Shown here: piece after piece, positions 31,405-40,255 of the stretch
Numbering within the stretch: the stretch's first letter is position 1
Layout: each line of letters opens with the position of its first letter
Origin: DASXYG01 sp036502625
GTDB lineage: Bacteria > Actinomycetota > Actinomycetes > Streptosporangiales > Streptosporangiaceae
Length of the DNA: 43,648 bases
Reading direction: 5' to 3'
Assembly: GCA_036502625.1 (NCBI GenBank)
Contig: DASXYG010000066.1
Coordinates: 1-43,648 of the forward strand
The notes under the pieces: generated by a model
Told to the model about the DNA's origin: nothing
The model's input: only the letters and a program-made list of their open reading frames with translations
Databases searched by the model: none
Made by a program: the position numbers and the translations under genes

Positions 31405-32334
31405 ATGACAGCGATCGCCGAGCGCGCGGTCCCGGCCGGGACCGGACGCGGCTCCGCACGCCGTGAGGGCTGGCGGCGGCGCGGCCCGCTGATGCCCGCG
31501 CTGATCTTCACGATCGTGGTGACGCAGGTGCCGTTCCTGCTCACGCTCTACTACTCGTTCCAGTCGTGGAACCTGCTGCGCCCCGGCTCGTTCCACTTCG
31601 TCGGCCTCGGCAACTACGCGGCGGTGATCCGCGACGCCGAGTTCCGCGACGCGCTGCTGGTCACCGTCATCATGACGCTCGGGTCGGCGGTCATCGCGCT
31701 GGTCCTCGGCACGCTGCTGGCGCTGCTGCTCGAACGGAAGGTGCTCGGCCGCGGCGTCGTCCGCACGCTGCTGATCTCGCCGTTCCTGATCATGCCGGCG
31801 GCGGCCGGGCTGCTGTGGAAGACGACGATGTTCGACCCGGTGTACGGCCTGGTCAACTTCGTACTACAGCCGTTCGGCGTGCACGGCGTCGACTTCGTGG
31901 CGCGGTTCCCGCTGGCCTCGGTCATGACGGTCATGGTCTGGCGGTGGACGCCGTTCATGATGCTGATCATGCTGGCCGGGCTGCAGAGCCAGCCCACGGA
32001 CGTCCTGGAGGCGGCGCGCGTCGACGGTGCCCGGCCGTTCGCCGCGTTCCGCGAGGTCACCCTCCCGCACCTGCGGCCGTACATGGAGCTGGGGCTGCTG
32101 CTCGGCGCCATCTACATCGTCGGCACGTTCGACGAGATCTACATCATGACCCAGGGCGGGCCCGGCACCTCGACCACGAACCTGCCCTTCTACCTGTACC
32201 AGCGGACGTTCCAGGGCTACGACATCGGCCAGGCCGCGTCGCTCGGCGTGGCGACGGTCATCATCACGTTCATCGTCATGACGATCGCGCTGCGCACGGT
32301 CTTCCGGCTGTTCACCGAAACGGAGGGACGCTGA
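31405..32334 (+). CDS. polyol/sugar ABC transporter permease 1
   Basis: A 309-residue MalF-type inner-membrane permease from ATG 31405, six bases after the binding-protein stop. The first membrane helix is ALIFTIVVTQVPFLLTLYYS. The EAA loop is DVLEAARVDGARPFAAFREV, followed by a periplasmic YIMTQGGPGTSTTNLPFYLY typical of polyol/sugar permeases. Its stop overlaps the next start by one base (TGATG at 32332-32336). Pairs with the 32334 permease and the ATPase at 33223. Confidence 0.94.
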   Translation: MTAIAERAVPAGTGRGSARREGWRRRGPLMPALIFTIVVTQVPFLLTLYYSFQSWNLLRPGSFHFVGLGNYAAVIRDAEFRDALLVTVIMTLGSAVIALVLGTLLALLLERKVLGRGVVRTLLISPFLIMPAAAGLLWKTTMFDPVYGLVNFVLQPFGVHGVDFVARFPLASVMTVMVWRWTPFMMLIMLAGLQSQPTDVLEAARVDGARPFAAFREVTLPHLRPYMELGLLLGAIYIVGTFDEIYIMTQGGPGTSTTNLPFYLYQRTFQGYDIGQAASLGVATVIITFIVMTIALRTVFRLFTETEGR

Positions 32335-33203
32335 TGACCGCCGCACAAGCGGAAACCGCGGCCCCGGCCGCACCCGCCGTACGGAAGCGCTCGGGCGCGG
32401 CCGCGCGTACCGGGTGGACGATCCTGGCCTGGCTGGTCGGGCTGGTGTTCTTCTTCCCGGTGCTGTGGATGGTGCTGACGTCGTTCAAGCAGGAGCGCGA
32501 CGCCTACACCACGACGCCGCGCGTGGTGTTCACGCCGACGCTCGACCAGTACCGCGCGGTCTTCTCCGGCGGCATCGGCACCGCCGCCGCGAACTCCGCG
32601 ATCGCGACCGTGTTCTCCACGCTGCTGGTGCTGCTGCTCGCGGTGCCGGCCGCGTACGCGCTGTCGATCCGGCCGGTGAAGCGGTGGCGCGACGGGCTGT
32701 TCTTCTTCATCGGCACGAAGATGCTGCCGATCGTCGCCGCGATCGTGCCGATCTTCCTGGCCATCAGGAACCTCGGCGCGCTGGACAACGTGTGGTCGAT
32801 GGTCGTGCTGTACGCGGCGATGAACCTGCCGATCGCGGTGTGGATGCTGCGGTCGTTCTTCCTGGAGGTGCCGCGCGAGACGCTGGAGGCCGCGCGGCTG
32901 GACGGCGCGGGCGTACGCCAGGAGCTCACCGAGGTGATGCTCCCGGTCGTCGCCCCCGGCGTCGCGGCCACCGCGCTGATCTGCGTGATCTTCTCCTGGA
33001 ACGAGTTCTTCTTCGCGCTGAACCTCACCGCGACGCGCGCCGCCACGGTGCCGTTCTTCCTGGTCGGGTTCATCACCAGCGAGGGGCCGTACTGGGCGCA
33101 GCTCGCCGCGGCCACCACCCTCGCCTCGCTGCCCGTGCTGCTCGCCGGGTGGATCGCGCAGAAGCAGCTCGTCCGCGGGCTGTCCATGGGGGCCATCAAG
33201 TGA
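32334..33203 (+). CDS. polyol/sugar ABC transporter permease 2
   Basis: A 289-residue MalG-type permease. ATG 32334 is coupled to the preceding stop and has GGAGGGAC upstream. After a ~30-residue Ala-rich cytoplasmic tail come six helices starting TILAWLVGLVFFFPVLWMVL. The EAA loop is ETLEAARLDGAGVRQELTEV, followed by CVIFSWNEFFFALNLT and the family ending LVRGLSMGAIK. The sequence is close in style to mannitol/sorbitol transporters (SmoG/MtlG). Confidence 0.94.
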   Translation: MTAAQAETAAPAAPAVRKRSGAAARTGWTILAWLVGLVFFFPVLWMVLTSFKQERDAYTTTPRVVFTPTLDQYRAVFSGGIGTAAANSAIATVFSTLLVLLLAVPAAYALSIRPVKRWRDGLFFFIGTKMLPIVAAIVPIFLAIRNLGALDNVWSMVVLYAAMNLPIAVWMLRSFFLEVPRETLEAARLDGAGVRQELTEVMLPVVAPGVAATALICVIFSWNEFFFALNLTATRAATVPFFLVGFITSEGPYWAQLAAATTLASLPVLLAGWIAQKQLVRGLSMGAIK

Positions 33204-33222
33204 CCGGGGAAAGGGAGTAGCG

Positions 33223-34305
<1,083 letters not shown>

Positions 34306-34317
34306 CTGGAGGGACAC

Positions 34318-35325
34318 ATGCGAGCGGTCGTCATCGACAAGCCCGGCGCGTTCCGGATCGGCGAGGTCGCCGACCCGGAGCCCGGCCCGCACGACGTGGT
34401 CGTACGGGTGGCCGCGTGCGGCATCTGCGGCACGGACCTGCACATCCTCGACGGCGAGTTCCCGCCGAGCCCGTACCCGCTGGTGCCCGGCCACGAGTTC
34501 GCCGGCACGATCGCGGCCGTCGGGTCCGGGGTGCGCGGGCTGGCCGAGGGGCAGCGGGTCGCCTGCGACCCGTCGCTGTTCTGCGGGCGCTGCGACTACT
34601 GCCGGATCGGCCGCGGCAACCTGTGCGCGAACTGGAACGCCGTTGGGGACACCGTCAGCGGCGCGTTCGCCGAGTACGTCGCGGTGCCCGAGGCCAACAC
34701 GTACGCGATCCCCGACGGCCTCGACTTCGCCTCGGCGGCGCTGATCGAGCCGCTGTCGTGCGCCGTGCACGGCGTCGACATGCTCGGCGGCGTCGCCGAC
34801 CAGCGGGTCCTGGTGATCGGGGCGGGCACGATGGGGCTGCTCCTCGCCCAGCTCCTGCGCAACGGCGGCGCGGCCGAGGTCGCCGTGGTGGACCGCGAGG
34901 CCGCCCGGCTCGACCTGGCCGCGCGGGTCGGCGCCACCACTGTGGCCACGGACGTGGAGGCCGTACGCGGGGCCGGCTTCCACACCGCGGTCGACGCGAC
35001 CGGCGCGGTCCCGGCGATCGGCGCGGCCTTCGACTCGCTCCGGCGCGGCGGCACGCTGCTGGTCTTCGGCGTCGCCGACGGCGAGGCGAAGGTCGAGCTG
35101 TCGCCGTTCCGCATCTACAACGACGAGATCCGCGTACTCGGGTCGATGGCGGTGCTGAACAGCTACGGCAGGGCCGTGGAGATCGCGTCCGCGGGCCGCG
35201 TCGACCTGGGCGCGCTCATCGCGCCGGCCTGGCCGCTCGACGGCTACGGCGCCGCCGTCGCCGCCGTACGCTCAGGAAACGTCGCGGAAGGACGGGTGAA
35301 GGCCCAGGTCGTGCCGGGGACCTGA
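34318..35325 (+). CDS. zinc-dependent polyol (sorbitol/xylitol-type) dehydrogenase
   Basis: A 335-residue medium-chain dehydrogenase/reductase from ATG 34318 behind GGAGGG. Catalytic zinc ligands are Cys37 (CGICGTD), His59 and Glu60 (PGHEF). Structural zinc ligands are Cys89, Cys92, Cys95 and Cys103. The nucleotide-binding loop is VIGAGTMGLLLAQLL, with NAD preference suggested by an acidic residue (VVDRE) after strand 2. It would oxidise the imported polyol to a ketose for the xylulokinase-like enzyme. Last gene of the operon; a small inverted repeat (35321-35334) covers its stop and that of the converging gene. Confidence 0.93.
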   Translation: MRAVVIDKPGAFRIGEVADPEPGPHDVVVRVAACGICGTDLHILDGEFPPSPYPLVPGHEFAGTIAAVGSGVRGLAEGQRVACDPSLFCGRCDYCRIGRGNLCANWNAVGDTVSGAFAEYVAVPEANTYAIPDGLDFASAALIEPLSCAVHGVDMLGGVADQRVLVIGAGTMGLLLAQLLRNGGAAEVAVVDREAARLDLAARVGATTVATDVEAVRGAGFHTAVDATGAVPAIGAAFDSLRRGGTLLVFGVADGEAKVELSPFRIYNDEIRVLGSMAVLNSYGRAVEIASAGRVDLGALIAPAWPLDGYGAAVAAVRSGNVAEGRVKAQVVPGT

Positions 35326-35334
35326 GCCCTCAGG
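35321..35334. terminator. small bidirectional inverted repeat between converging genes
   Basis: CCTGAGCCCTCAGG, two 6-base arms around CC, spans both stop codons of the converging dehydrogenase and PNPOx-like genes. It is short and without a U-tract, so weak as a terminator. Confidence 0.35.
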
Positions 35335-35791
35335 CGGGGTCGGCGGTGATGCGGTGGTCGGGGCTGCCGTCCTTGGCGAGGATCGCGTACGACTCGGCGA
35401 CGGCCCGGTACAACCGCAGGCCGCTGCCGGGCCGTACGTCCTCGGTCGTCCACTCCAGGCCGCCGTGGCCGAGCGAGCGCCGCGAGAACACCGCGATCGC
35501 CGCCGCCAGGTCGTCCTCGCCGACCGGTTCGGCGACGGCGCTGACGTAGACGCCCTGGCCGGTGCCGATCGGCGCGTGCGAGTCGAAGATCGCGACGCCG
35601 ACCTCGGGACGGCCCGCGATGTTCCGCGAGTGCCGGGCGTCCGGCGAGGAGACCCAGACGAACGTCGCGTACGCGTCGTGGGCGAAGTAGACGGGCGAGC
35701 TCCACGGCCGCCCGGTCGCGTCGGCGGTCGCGAGGACCATGTAGAGGCTGGCGTCGATGATCGACCGTACGGTCGTCCCGGTGTCGGACAT
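35330..35791 (-). CDS. pyridoxamine 5'-phosphate oxidase-like (FMN-binding split barrel) protein
   Basis: A 153-residue protein. ATG 35791 follows GAGGAG, and the domain starts at once: MVLATADATGRPWSSPVYFA, the usual PNPOx beta-strand pair. FVWVSSPDARHSRNIAGRPEVGVAIFDSH and VYVSAVAEPVGEDDL follow. Proteins of this group bind FMN or F420 and act as small reductases or general-stress proteins. The exact role cannot be assigned. It converges on the dehydrogenase gene with four bases between stops. Confidence 0.88.
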   Translation of the reverse strand: MSDTGTTVRSIIDASLYMVLATADATGRPWSSPVYFAHDAYATFVWVSSPDARHSRNIAGRPEVGVAIFDSHAPIGTGQGVYVSAVAEPVGEDDLAAAIAVFSRRSLGHGGLEWTTEDVRPGSGLRLYRAVAESYAILAKDGSPDHRITADPA

Positions 35792-35944
35792 GATCACTCC
35801 TCGCGTCAGTCCAGCAGGTCCGGGCGGAACGTAACACCCTCGGCCGTCTCGGCGTGCAGGCCCTGGCGGGACCGCCGGATCTCGGTGCCCGTCTCGGCGG
35901 CGGGCGACCAGGCGGCTGACGGTCGTGGACAACCGTGCCCATTG

Positions 35945-35985
35945 CTCTAGTGGGCGTCCGCCCACTAGAGTGGGCGCATGCCCAC
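35945..35985 (+). promoter_or_regulatory. nested palindromes over promoter and start of the methyltransferase gene
   Basis: Three overlapping inverted repeats built from GTGGGCG/CGCCCAC. 35945-35970 has 12-base arms and a 2-base centre (left arm CTCTAGTGGGCG), perfect. 35959-35976 has 8-base arms (CGCCCACT/AGTGGGCG), perfect. 35970-35985 has 6-base arms (GTGGGC/GCCCAC) with the ATG at 35978 in the loop. A -10-like TAGAGT (35966-35971) lies six bases before the ATG. Best read as a strong repressor operator, or as mutually exclusive hairpins controlling the start. Confidence 0.82.
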
Positions 35986-36775
35986 ACTACCTTGGCGCGC
36001 CGCCGACTCCCATCACGCACGCGACGTCGCGGAGTCCTTCGGCACCGACGCCGAACGCTACGACCGCGCCCGTCCCCGCTATCCCGAGGCCCTGATCGAG
36101 CGGATCGCCGCCGCGAGCCCCGGCCCCGACCTCCTCTCCGTCGGCAGCGGCACCGGCATCGACGCCCGGCAGTTCCAGGCGGCCGGATGCCGGGTCCTCG
36201 GCGTCGAGGCCGACGCGCGCATGGCCGCGTTCGCCCGCGGCACCGGAGTCGAGACCGAGGTCGCGCGGTTCGAGGACTGGGATCACGCGGGCCGCGTGTT
36301 CGACGTGGTGGCCGCCGGGATGGCCTGGCACTGGGTCGACCCGGTCGCCGGCGCGAGGAAGGCCGCCCAGGTGCTGCGGCCCGGCGGGCGGCTGGCGCTG
36401 ATGTGGTACGTCACCGACACGTCGGCGGACCTGAAGGAGGCGTTCGCCGCGGTCTACCGCCGGGTGCTGCCCGACCTGCCCGGCGGGACCATGCCCGGCC
36501 TGGCGGCGTACTCGGCGTTCTTCACGAAGGCGGAGGACGGCCTGCGGGAGGCCGGCGGGTTCGGCGCGCCGGAGCGGTGGCGCTACGACTGGTCGCGCAC
36601 CTGCACCCGCGACGAGTACCTCGACGCGGTGCAGACGTCCGGCGGCCACGCCACCCTCCCGCCGGAGAAGCTCGCGGCGCTGCTGAGCGGCATCGGCGAC
36701 GCCGTCGACGCCGCCGGCGGCAGCTTCACCATGGAGTCCGCCACCGTGGCGGTCACGACGACACGGGACGCCTGA
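35978..36775 (+). CDS. class I SAM-dependent methyltransferase
   Basis: A 265-residue methyltransferase from ATG 35978. Motif I is LLSVGSGTGIDARQFQAAGC with acidic E in LGVEADARM; FDVVAAGMAWHWVDPVAGA and VLRPGGRLALMWYV follow, the latter being the post-motif-III signature. The AWHWVDP pattern places it near small-molecule methyltransferases of the Methyltransf_11 group. The start lies within nested palindromes and carries no ribosome site, suggesting leaderless, tightly repressed expression. The 3' end overlaps the converging hutI gene by 23 bases (36753-36775). Substrate unknown. Confidence 0.9.
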   Translation: MPTLPWRAADSHHARDVAESFGTDAERYDRARPRYPEALIERIAAASPGPDLLSVGSGTGIDARQFQAAGCRVLGVEADARMAAFARGTGVETEVARFEDWDHAGRVFDVVAAGMAWHWVDPVAGARKAAQVLRPGGRLALMWYVTDTSADLKEAFAAVYRRVLPDLPGGTMPGLAAYSAFFTKAEDGLREAGGFGAPERWRYDWSRTCTRDEYLDAVQTSGGHATLPPEKLAALLSGIGDAVDAAGGSFTMESATVAVTTTRDA

Positions 36776-37931
36776 CGCCGGACTTCCACACCGCCGCCGT
36801 GAGCGGCACGCCCGGCCGGTAGGCCAGGTGGATGTGCGACGGGGCGTCCAGCATGTGCAGGTCGGCGCGGGCGCCGGGGGCCAGGTGGCCGACGTCCGTA
36901 CGGCGCAGCGCGCGTGCGCCGCCCGCCGTGGCCGCCCAGACCGCCTCCTGGGTGGTCATCGCCATCTCGCGGACCGCGAGCGCCACGCAGAACGCCAGGC
37001 TGGACGTGAAGCACGAGCCGGGGTTGCAGTCGCTGGCCAGCGCGACCGTGGCGCCGGCGTCCAGCAGCGCGCGGGCCGGCGGGTACGGCGAGCGGGTGGA
37101 GAACTCCACGCCCGGCAGCAGGGTGGCCACCGTACGGGAGCTCGCCAGGGCGTCGATGTCGTCGTCGGTCAGGTGGGTGCAGTGGTCGGCGGACGCGGCG
37201 TCCGCGCCCACCGCGATCCGCACGCCCGGCCCCGCGCCGAGCTGGTTGGCGTGCAGGCGCGGCACCAGGCCGCGGCGCACCCCGGCGGCCACGATCTGCC
37301 GGGTGGCGGCGGCGTCGAACGCGCCGTCCTCCTCGCAGAAGACGTCGATCCAGCGGGCGTGCGGCGCGCAGGCGTCGAGCATGTCGCCGCTGACGAGGTC
37401 GACGTACGCCTGCGGGTCGGCCGCGTACTCGGGCGGCACGACGTGCGCGCCGAGGTACGTCACCTCGTCGGCGACCTCACCGGCGATGCGCAGCGCCCGC
37501 GCCTCGTCGGCCACCGTGAGCCCGTAGCCGGACTTGCACTCGACCGTCGTGGTGCCCTGGCGGTGCATCTCGGCGACGTAGCGCGCGGCCGTGGCGCGCA
37601 GCGCGGAGTCGGCCGCGCCGCGCGTAGCCGCCACCGTCGTACGGATGCCGCCCGCCGAGTACGAGCGCCCGGCCATCCGCGCCGCGAACTCCGCGGAGCG
37701 GTCGCCGGCGAAGACGAGGTGGGCGTGGGAGTCGACGAACCCGGGCAGTACGGCCCGCCCCGCCGCGTCGACCACGTCGTCGGCGGGCGGGGCGTCGGCG
37801 GCCGCCCCGACCCACGCGACGCGCTCCCCGTCGACCACCAGGGCGGCGCGCGTCAGGATGCCGAGCCGCCCCTCCCCGACGCCGGGCGCGCACGTGGCGA
37901 GCTCCCCGATGTTCGTGATCAGCGTGCTCAT
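36753..37931 (-). CDS. hutI: imidazolonepropionase
   Basis: A 392-residue amidohydrolase that opens 4-imidazolone-5-propionate to N-formimino-L-glutamate, the third step of histidine breakdown. ATG 37931 has GGAGG five bases upstream; a TTG four codons earlier is less likely. Metal-site motifs are VDSHAHLVFAGDRSAEF, then the HutI-specific SAGGIRTTVAATR, KSGYGLTVADEARALR, PRLHANQLGAGPGV, DAASADHCTHL and LASDCNPGSCFTS. It matches actinobacterial HutI closely. It lies downstream of a betaine-type ABC operon, which is divergent from a HutH-like gene. No urocanase (hutU) gene is in the window. Confidence 0.95.
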   Translation of the reverse strand: MSTLITNIGELATCAPGVGEGRLGILTRAALVVDGERVAWVGAAADAPPADDVVDAAGRAVLPGFVDSHAHLVFAGDRSAEFAARMAGRSYSAGGIRTTVAATRGAADSALRATAARYVAEMHRQGTTTVECKSGYGLTVADEARALRIAGEVADEVTYLGAHVVPPEYAADPQAYVDLVSGDMLDACAPHARWIDVFCEEDGAFDAAATRQIVAAGVRRGLVPRLHANQLGAGPGVRIAVGADAASADHCTHLTDDDIDALASSRTVATLLPGVEFSTRSPYPPARALLDAGATVALASDCNPGSCFTSSLAFCVALAVREMAMTTQEAVWAATAGGARALRRTDVGHLAPGARADLHMLDAPSHIHLAYRPGVPLTAAVWKSGVRRPVSS

Positions 37932-37950
37932 CCGTGCCTCCAACGGGCGG

Positions 37951-37985
37951 ACGGCCCCTCCCCAGGCGCGGTGGGGAGGGGCCGT
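37951..37985 (-). terminator. strong hairpin between the ABC binding-protein gene and hutI
   Basis: A perfect 13-base stem (37951-37963 with 37973-37985; arm ACGGCCCCTCCCC) and a 9-base loop. It lies just after the stop of the binding-protein gene and 20 bases before hutI. There is no U-tract. It may terminate most transcripts, leaving hutI expressed at a lower level or from its own promoter. Confidence 0.72.
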
Positions 37986-37998
37986 ACGGCGCGTGCTC

Positions 37999-38904
37999 CT
38001 ACAGGCTCTGGTCCTTCAGCCACTGCTTGGCAACGTCGGACGGGTCGTCCTTGTCGACGTTGACCTTCTTCATCATGGCGACCAGCTCCGGTGTGGTGAG
38101 CTTCGCCGACACCTGGTTCATGACCTGCTTGGCGTTCGCCGGAACCAGCTTGTCGTTGACCACCGGGGTGACGTTCTGCGCGCCGAACAGGTTCTTCGGG
38201 TCCTTCAGGACGACGAAGCCCTTGGTCAGCACCGCGGGGTCGGTGGTGAACAGGTTCGCGGCCTGGATCTGGCCCTTCGACAGCGCCGAAACGGTGATCG
38301 GGCCCGCGGTGTCCAGCGACTTGAACGACTTGAAGTTGATGCCGTACTCGCTCTTCAGCCCGACGATGCCCTGCTTGCGGGTCTTGAACTCCGGCGGGCC
38401 GCCGAAGACCATCTTGCCCGCCACCGGCTTGAGGTCGGCCAGCGTGGTCAGGTGGTCCTTCTGCGCGGTCGCCTTCGTGACGACGACGGAGTCCTTGTCC
38501 TCCGCCTGCGCCGAGTCGAGCAGCGCCATGCCGGACGGCAGCTTCGCCTTCAGCGCCGTGTTCGTCTCCGCGGTGGTCACCGCGGTGGCCTTCGGGTCGA
38601 GGTAGGTCAGCAGCGCCCCGTTGTACTCGGGGAGCATGCTCAGCTCGCCGCGCTTCAGCGCGCGGAAGTAGACCTCGCGGCTGCCGATGTTCAGCTTCTT
38701 CTCGACCTTGACGCCCTTGCCCTCCATGGCCTGGGCGTAGATCTCGCCGAGCAGGACGTTCTCCGGGAAGTTCGCCGAGCCGACGGTGACGGTGCCGGAC
38801 GACGCCTTCGCGGTCGACTGCGCCGCCGGGGTACCGCCGCCGCACGCCGACAACGCCAGCAGCGCGGCGGCGCCGAGGCTCGTCAGGCCGATCAGTTTCC
38901 TCAT
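37999..38904 (-). CDS. betaine-type ABC substrate-binding lipoprotein (OpuAC/OsmX family)
   Basis: A 301-residue binding protein. ATG 38904, with AAAGGAA upstream, gives a clean lipoprotein signal MRKLIGLTSLGAAALLALSA followed by Cys. An ATG seven codons earlier (38925) is possible. The mature part is OpuAC-like: VTVGSANFPENVLLGEIYAQ, SREVYFRALKRGELSMLPEY, then NGALLTYLDPKATA, and two lobes ending with LTTPELVAMMKKVN. Family ligands are quaternary amines (glycine betaine, choline, carnitine) and, for some members, histidine or ergothioneine. Located between hutI and an atypical HutH-like lyase, the ligand may be a histidine betaine. Confidence 0.92.
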   Translation of the reverse strand: MRKLIGLTSLGAAALLALSACGGGTPAAQSTAKASSGTVTVGSANFPENVLLGEIYAQAMEGKGVKVEKKLNIGSREVYFRALKRGELSMLPEYNGALLTYLDPKATAVTTAETNTALKAKLPSGMALLDSAQAEDKDSVVVTKATAQKDHLTTLADLKPVAGKMVFGGPPEFKTRKQGIVGLKSEYGINFKSFKSLDTAGPITVSALSKGQIQAANLFTTDPAVLTKGFVVLKDPKNLFGAQNVTPVVNDKLVPANAKQVMNQVSAKLTTPELVAMMKKVNVDKDDPSDVAKQWLKDQSL

Positions 38905-38930
38905 GGTCGCGGGTGTTCCTTTCATGGATT

Positions 38931-39608
38931 TCAAGCCTTTTCCTGTAGCCGTACGCCGCGCGGCACCAGCAGCCGCCGCAACAGCATGAAGACGAGCGTG
39001 ACAACGAGCGCGAGCAGCACGGCGAAGACCGTGCCGCCGGCGAGCGCCTGGTAGTCCTGGCGGCTGAGGCCGTCGAAGATGAACCGGCCGAGGCCGCCGA
39101 GCCCGACGTACGCGGCCACGGTCGCGGTCGCCACGATCTGGATCGCGGCCGTGCGCAGCCCCAGCAGGATCAGCGGCATCGCGGCCGGCAGCTCCACGCG
39201 GAACAGCACCTGGCGGCCGGTCATGCCGACGCCGCGCGCGGCGTCCTTCATCTCCGCGTCGACGCTCCTGATGCCTTCGTACGTGTTGATCAGGATGGGC
39301 GGGATGGCCAGCGCGACCAGCACGATCAGCGGCGGCACCAGCCCGATGCCCATGCCCTGCACGATGATCACCAGCAGGCCGATGGTGGGCAGCGCACGCG
39401 CGAAGTTGGCCAGCGACGCGGCCAGGAACCCGCCGCGCCCGGTGTGCCCGGTGAACATGCCGGCGGGCAGCGCCAGCAGCATCGCGACGGCCAGCGCCAG
39501 CACGGTGTAGAAGATGTGCTCGCTGACGCGGTTCGGCACGCCGTCCTGCCCGGACCACTGCGCGGGGCTGGTCAGCCACGGCAGGAGGAAGTTCAGGAAC
39601 CCGCTCAT
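38931..39608 (-). CDS. betaine-type ABC permease 1 (OpuBB/OsmY-like)
   Basis: A 225-residue inner-membrane permease from ATG 39608, overlapping the preceding permease's stop by four bases. Hydrophobic helices begin with HIFYTVLALAVAMLLALPAG. The ATPase-docking loop is SVDAEMKDAARGVGMTGRQV, followed by IVATATVAAYVGLGGLGRF, characteristic of the ProW/OpuBB family. Partners are the 39605 permease, the CBS-domain ATPase and the 37999 lipoprotein. Confidence 0.93.
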   Translation of the reverse strand: MSGFLNFLLPWLTSPAQWSGQDGVPNRVSEHIFYTVLALAVAMLLALPAGMFTGHTGRGGFLAASLANFARALPTIGLLVIIVQGMGIGLVPPLIVLVALAIPPILINTYEGIRSVDAEMKDAARGVGMTGRQVLFRVELPAAMPLILLGLRTAAIQIVATATVAAYVGLGGLGRFIFDGLSRQDYQALAGGTVFAVLLALVVTLVFMLLRRLLVPRGVRLQEKA

Positions 39609-40255
39609 GCCGCGGCCCCCTTACGCGCCCGGCTCCACGGTGTCAGCGCCCGCTGCACGAGGACGAGGATCACGTCGCAGACGAACGCCAGCAGGATCGT
39701 CAGCACGATGCCGGCGAACACCTCGGACGGGATGTCGCGCTGCTGGCCGTCCTGGAACAGCTCGCCGAGCCCGCCGAGGCCCATGATGCCCGCGACGCTG
39801 CCGAGGCTGATGCTCGCCACCGTGGCCACCCGGATGCCCGCGACGATCACCGGCACCGCGATCGGCAGCTCCACCTGCATGAGCCGCCGCAGTGTGCCGA
39901 ACCCGACGGCGGTCGCGGCCTGGCGTACGGGGTCGGGCACCTGCTTCAGCCCGTCCACGACGTTCGGCACGAGCACCGACAGCGTGAACAGCGCCAGCGG
40001 GATGATCGCCGACACCACGGACAGGCCCGTGACGTACTGCGACATGAACACGAACAGCGCGATGGACGGTATGGCGTACAGCAGGTTCGCGATGCCGAAG
40101 ATCGGCGGGTACGTCCAGCGCCAGCGCACCGACACGATGCCGAGCGGCAGCGAGATGATCAGCCCGAGCACCACCGGGAGCAGCGCGAGCTGGAGGTGCT
40201 GCGCGGTCGCGGTGGCGAGGTCGTCAAGGTGGCCGGGCAGCCACTGCCACTCCAT
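39605..40255 (-). CDS. betaine-type ABC permease 2 (OpuBB-like)
   Basis: A 216-residue permease. ATG 40255 is coupled to the ATPase stop (TGATG). Helices include LQLALLPVVLGLIISLPLGI, and the coupling loop is VPDPVRQAATAVGFGTLRRL. IRVATVASISLGSVAGIMGL, then GGLGELFQDG, is the OpuBB C-terminal signature. With permease 1 it forms a heterodimeric channel, the standard layout of OpuB/OpuC and OsmVWXY systems with two different permeases. Confidence 0.93.
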   Translation of the reverse strand: MEWQWLPGHLDDLATATAQHLQLALLPVVLGLIISLPLGIVSVRWRWTYPPIFGIANLLYAIPSIALFVFMSQYVTGLSVVSAIIPLALFTLSVLVPNVVDGLKQVPDPVRQAATAVGFGTLRRLMQVELPIAVPVIVAGIRVATVASISLGSVAGIMGLGGLGELFQDGQQRDIPSEVFAGIVLTILLAFVCDVILVLVQRALTPWSRARKGAAA

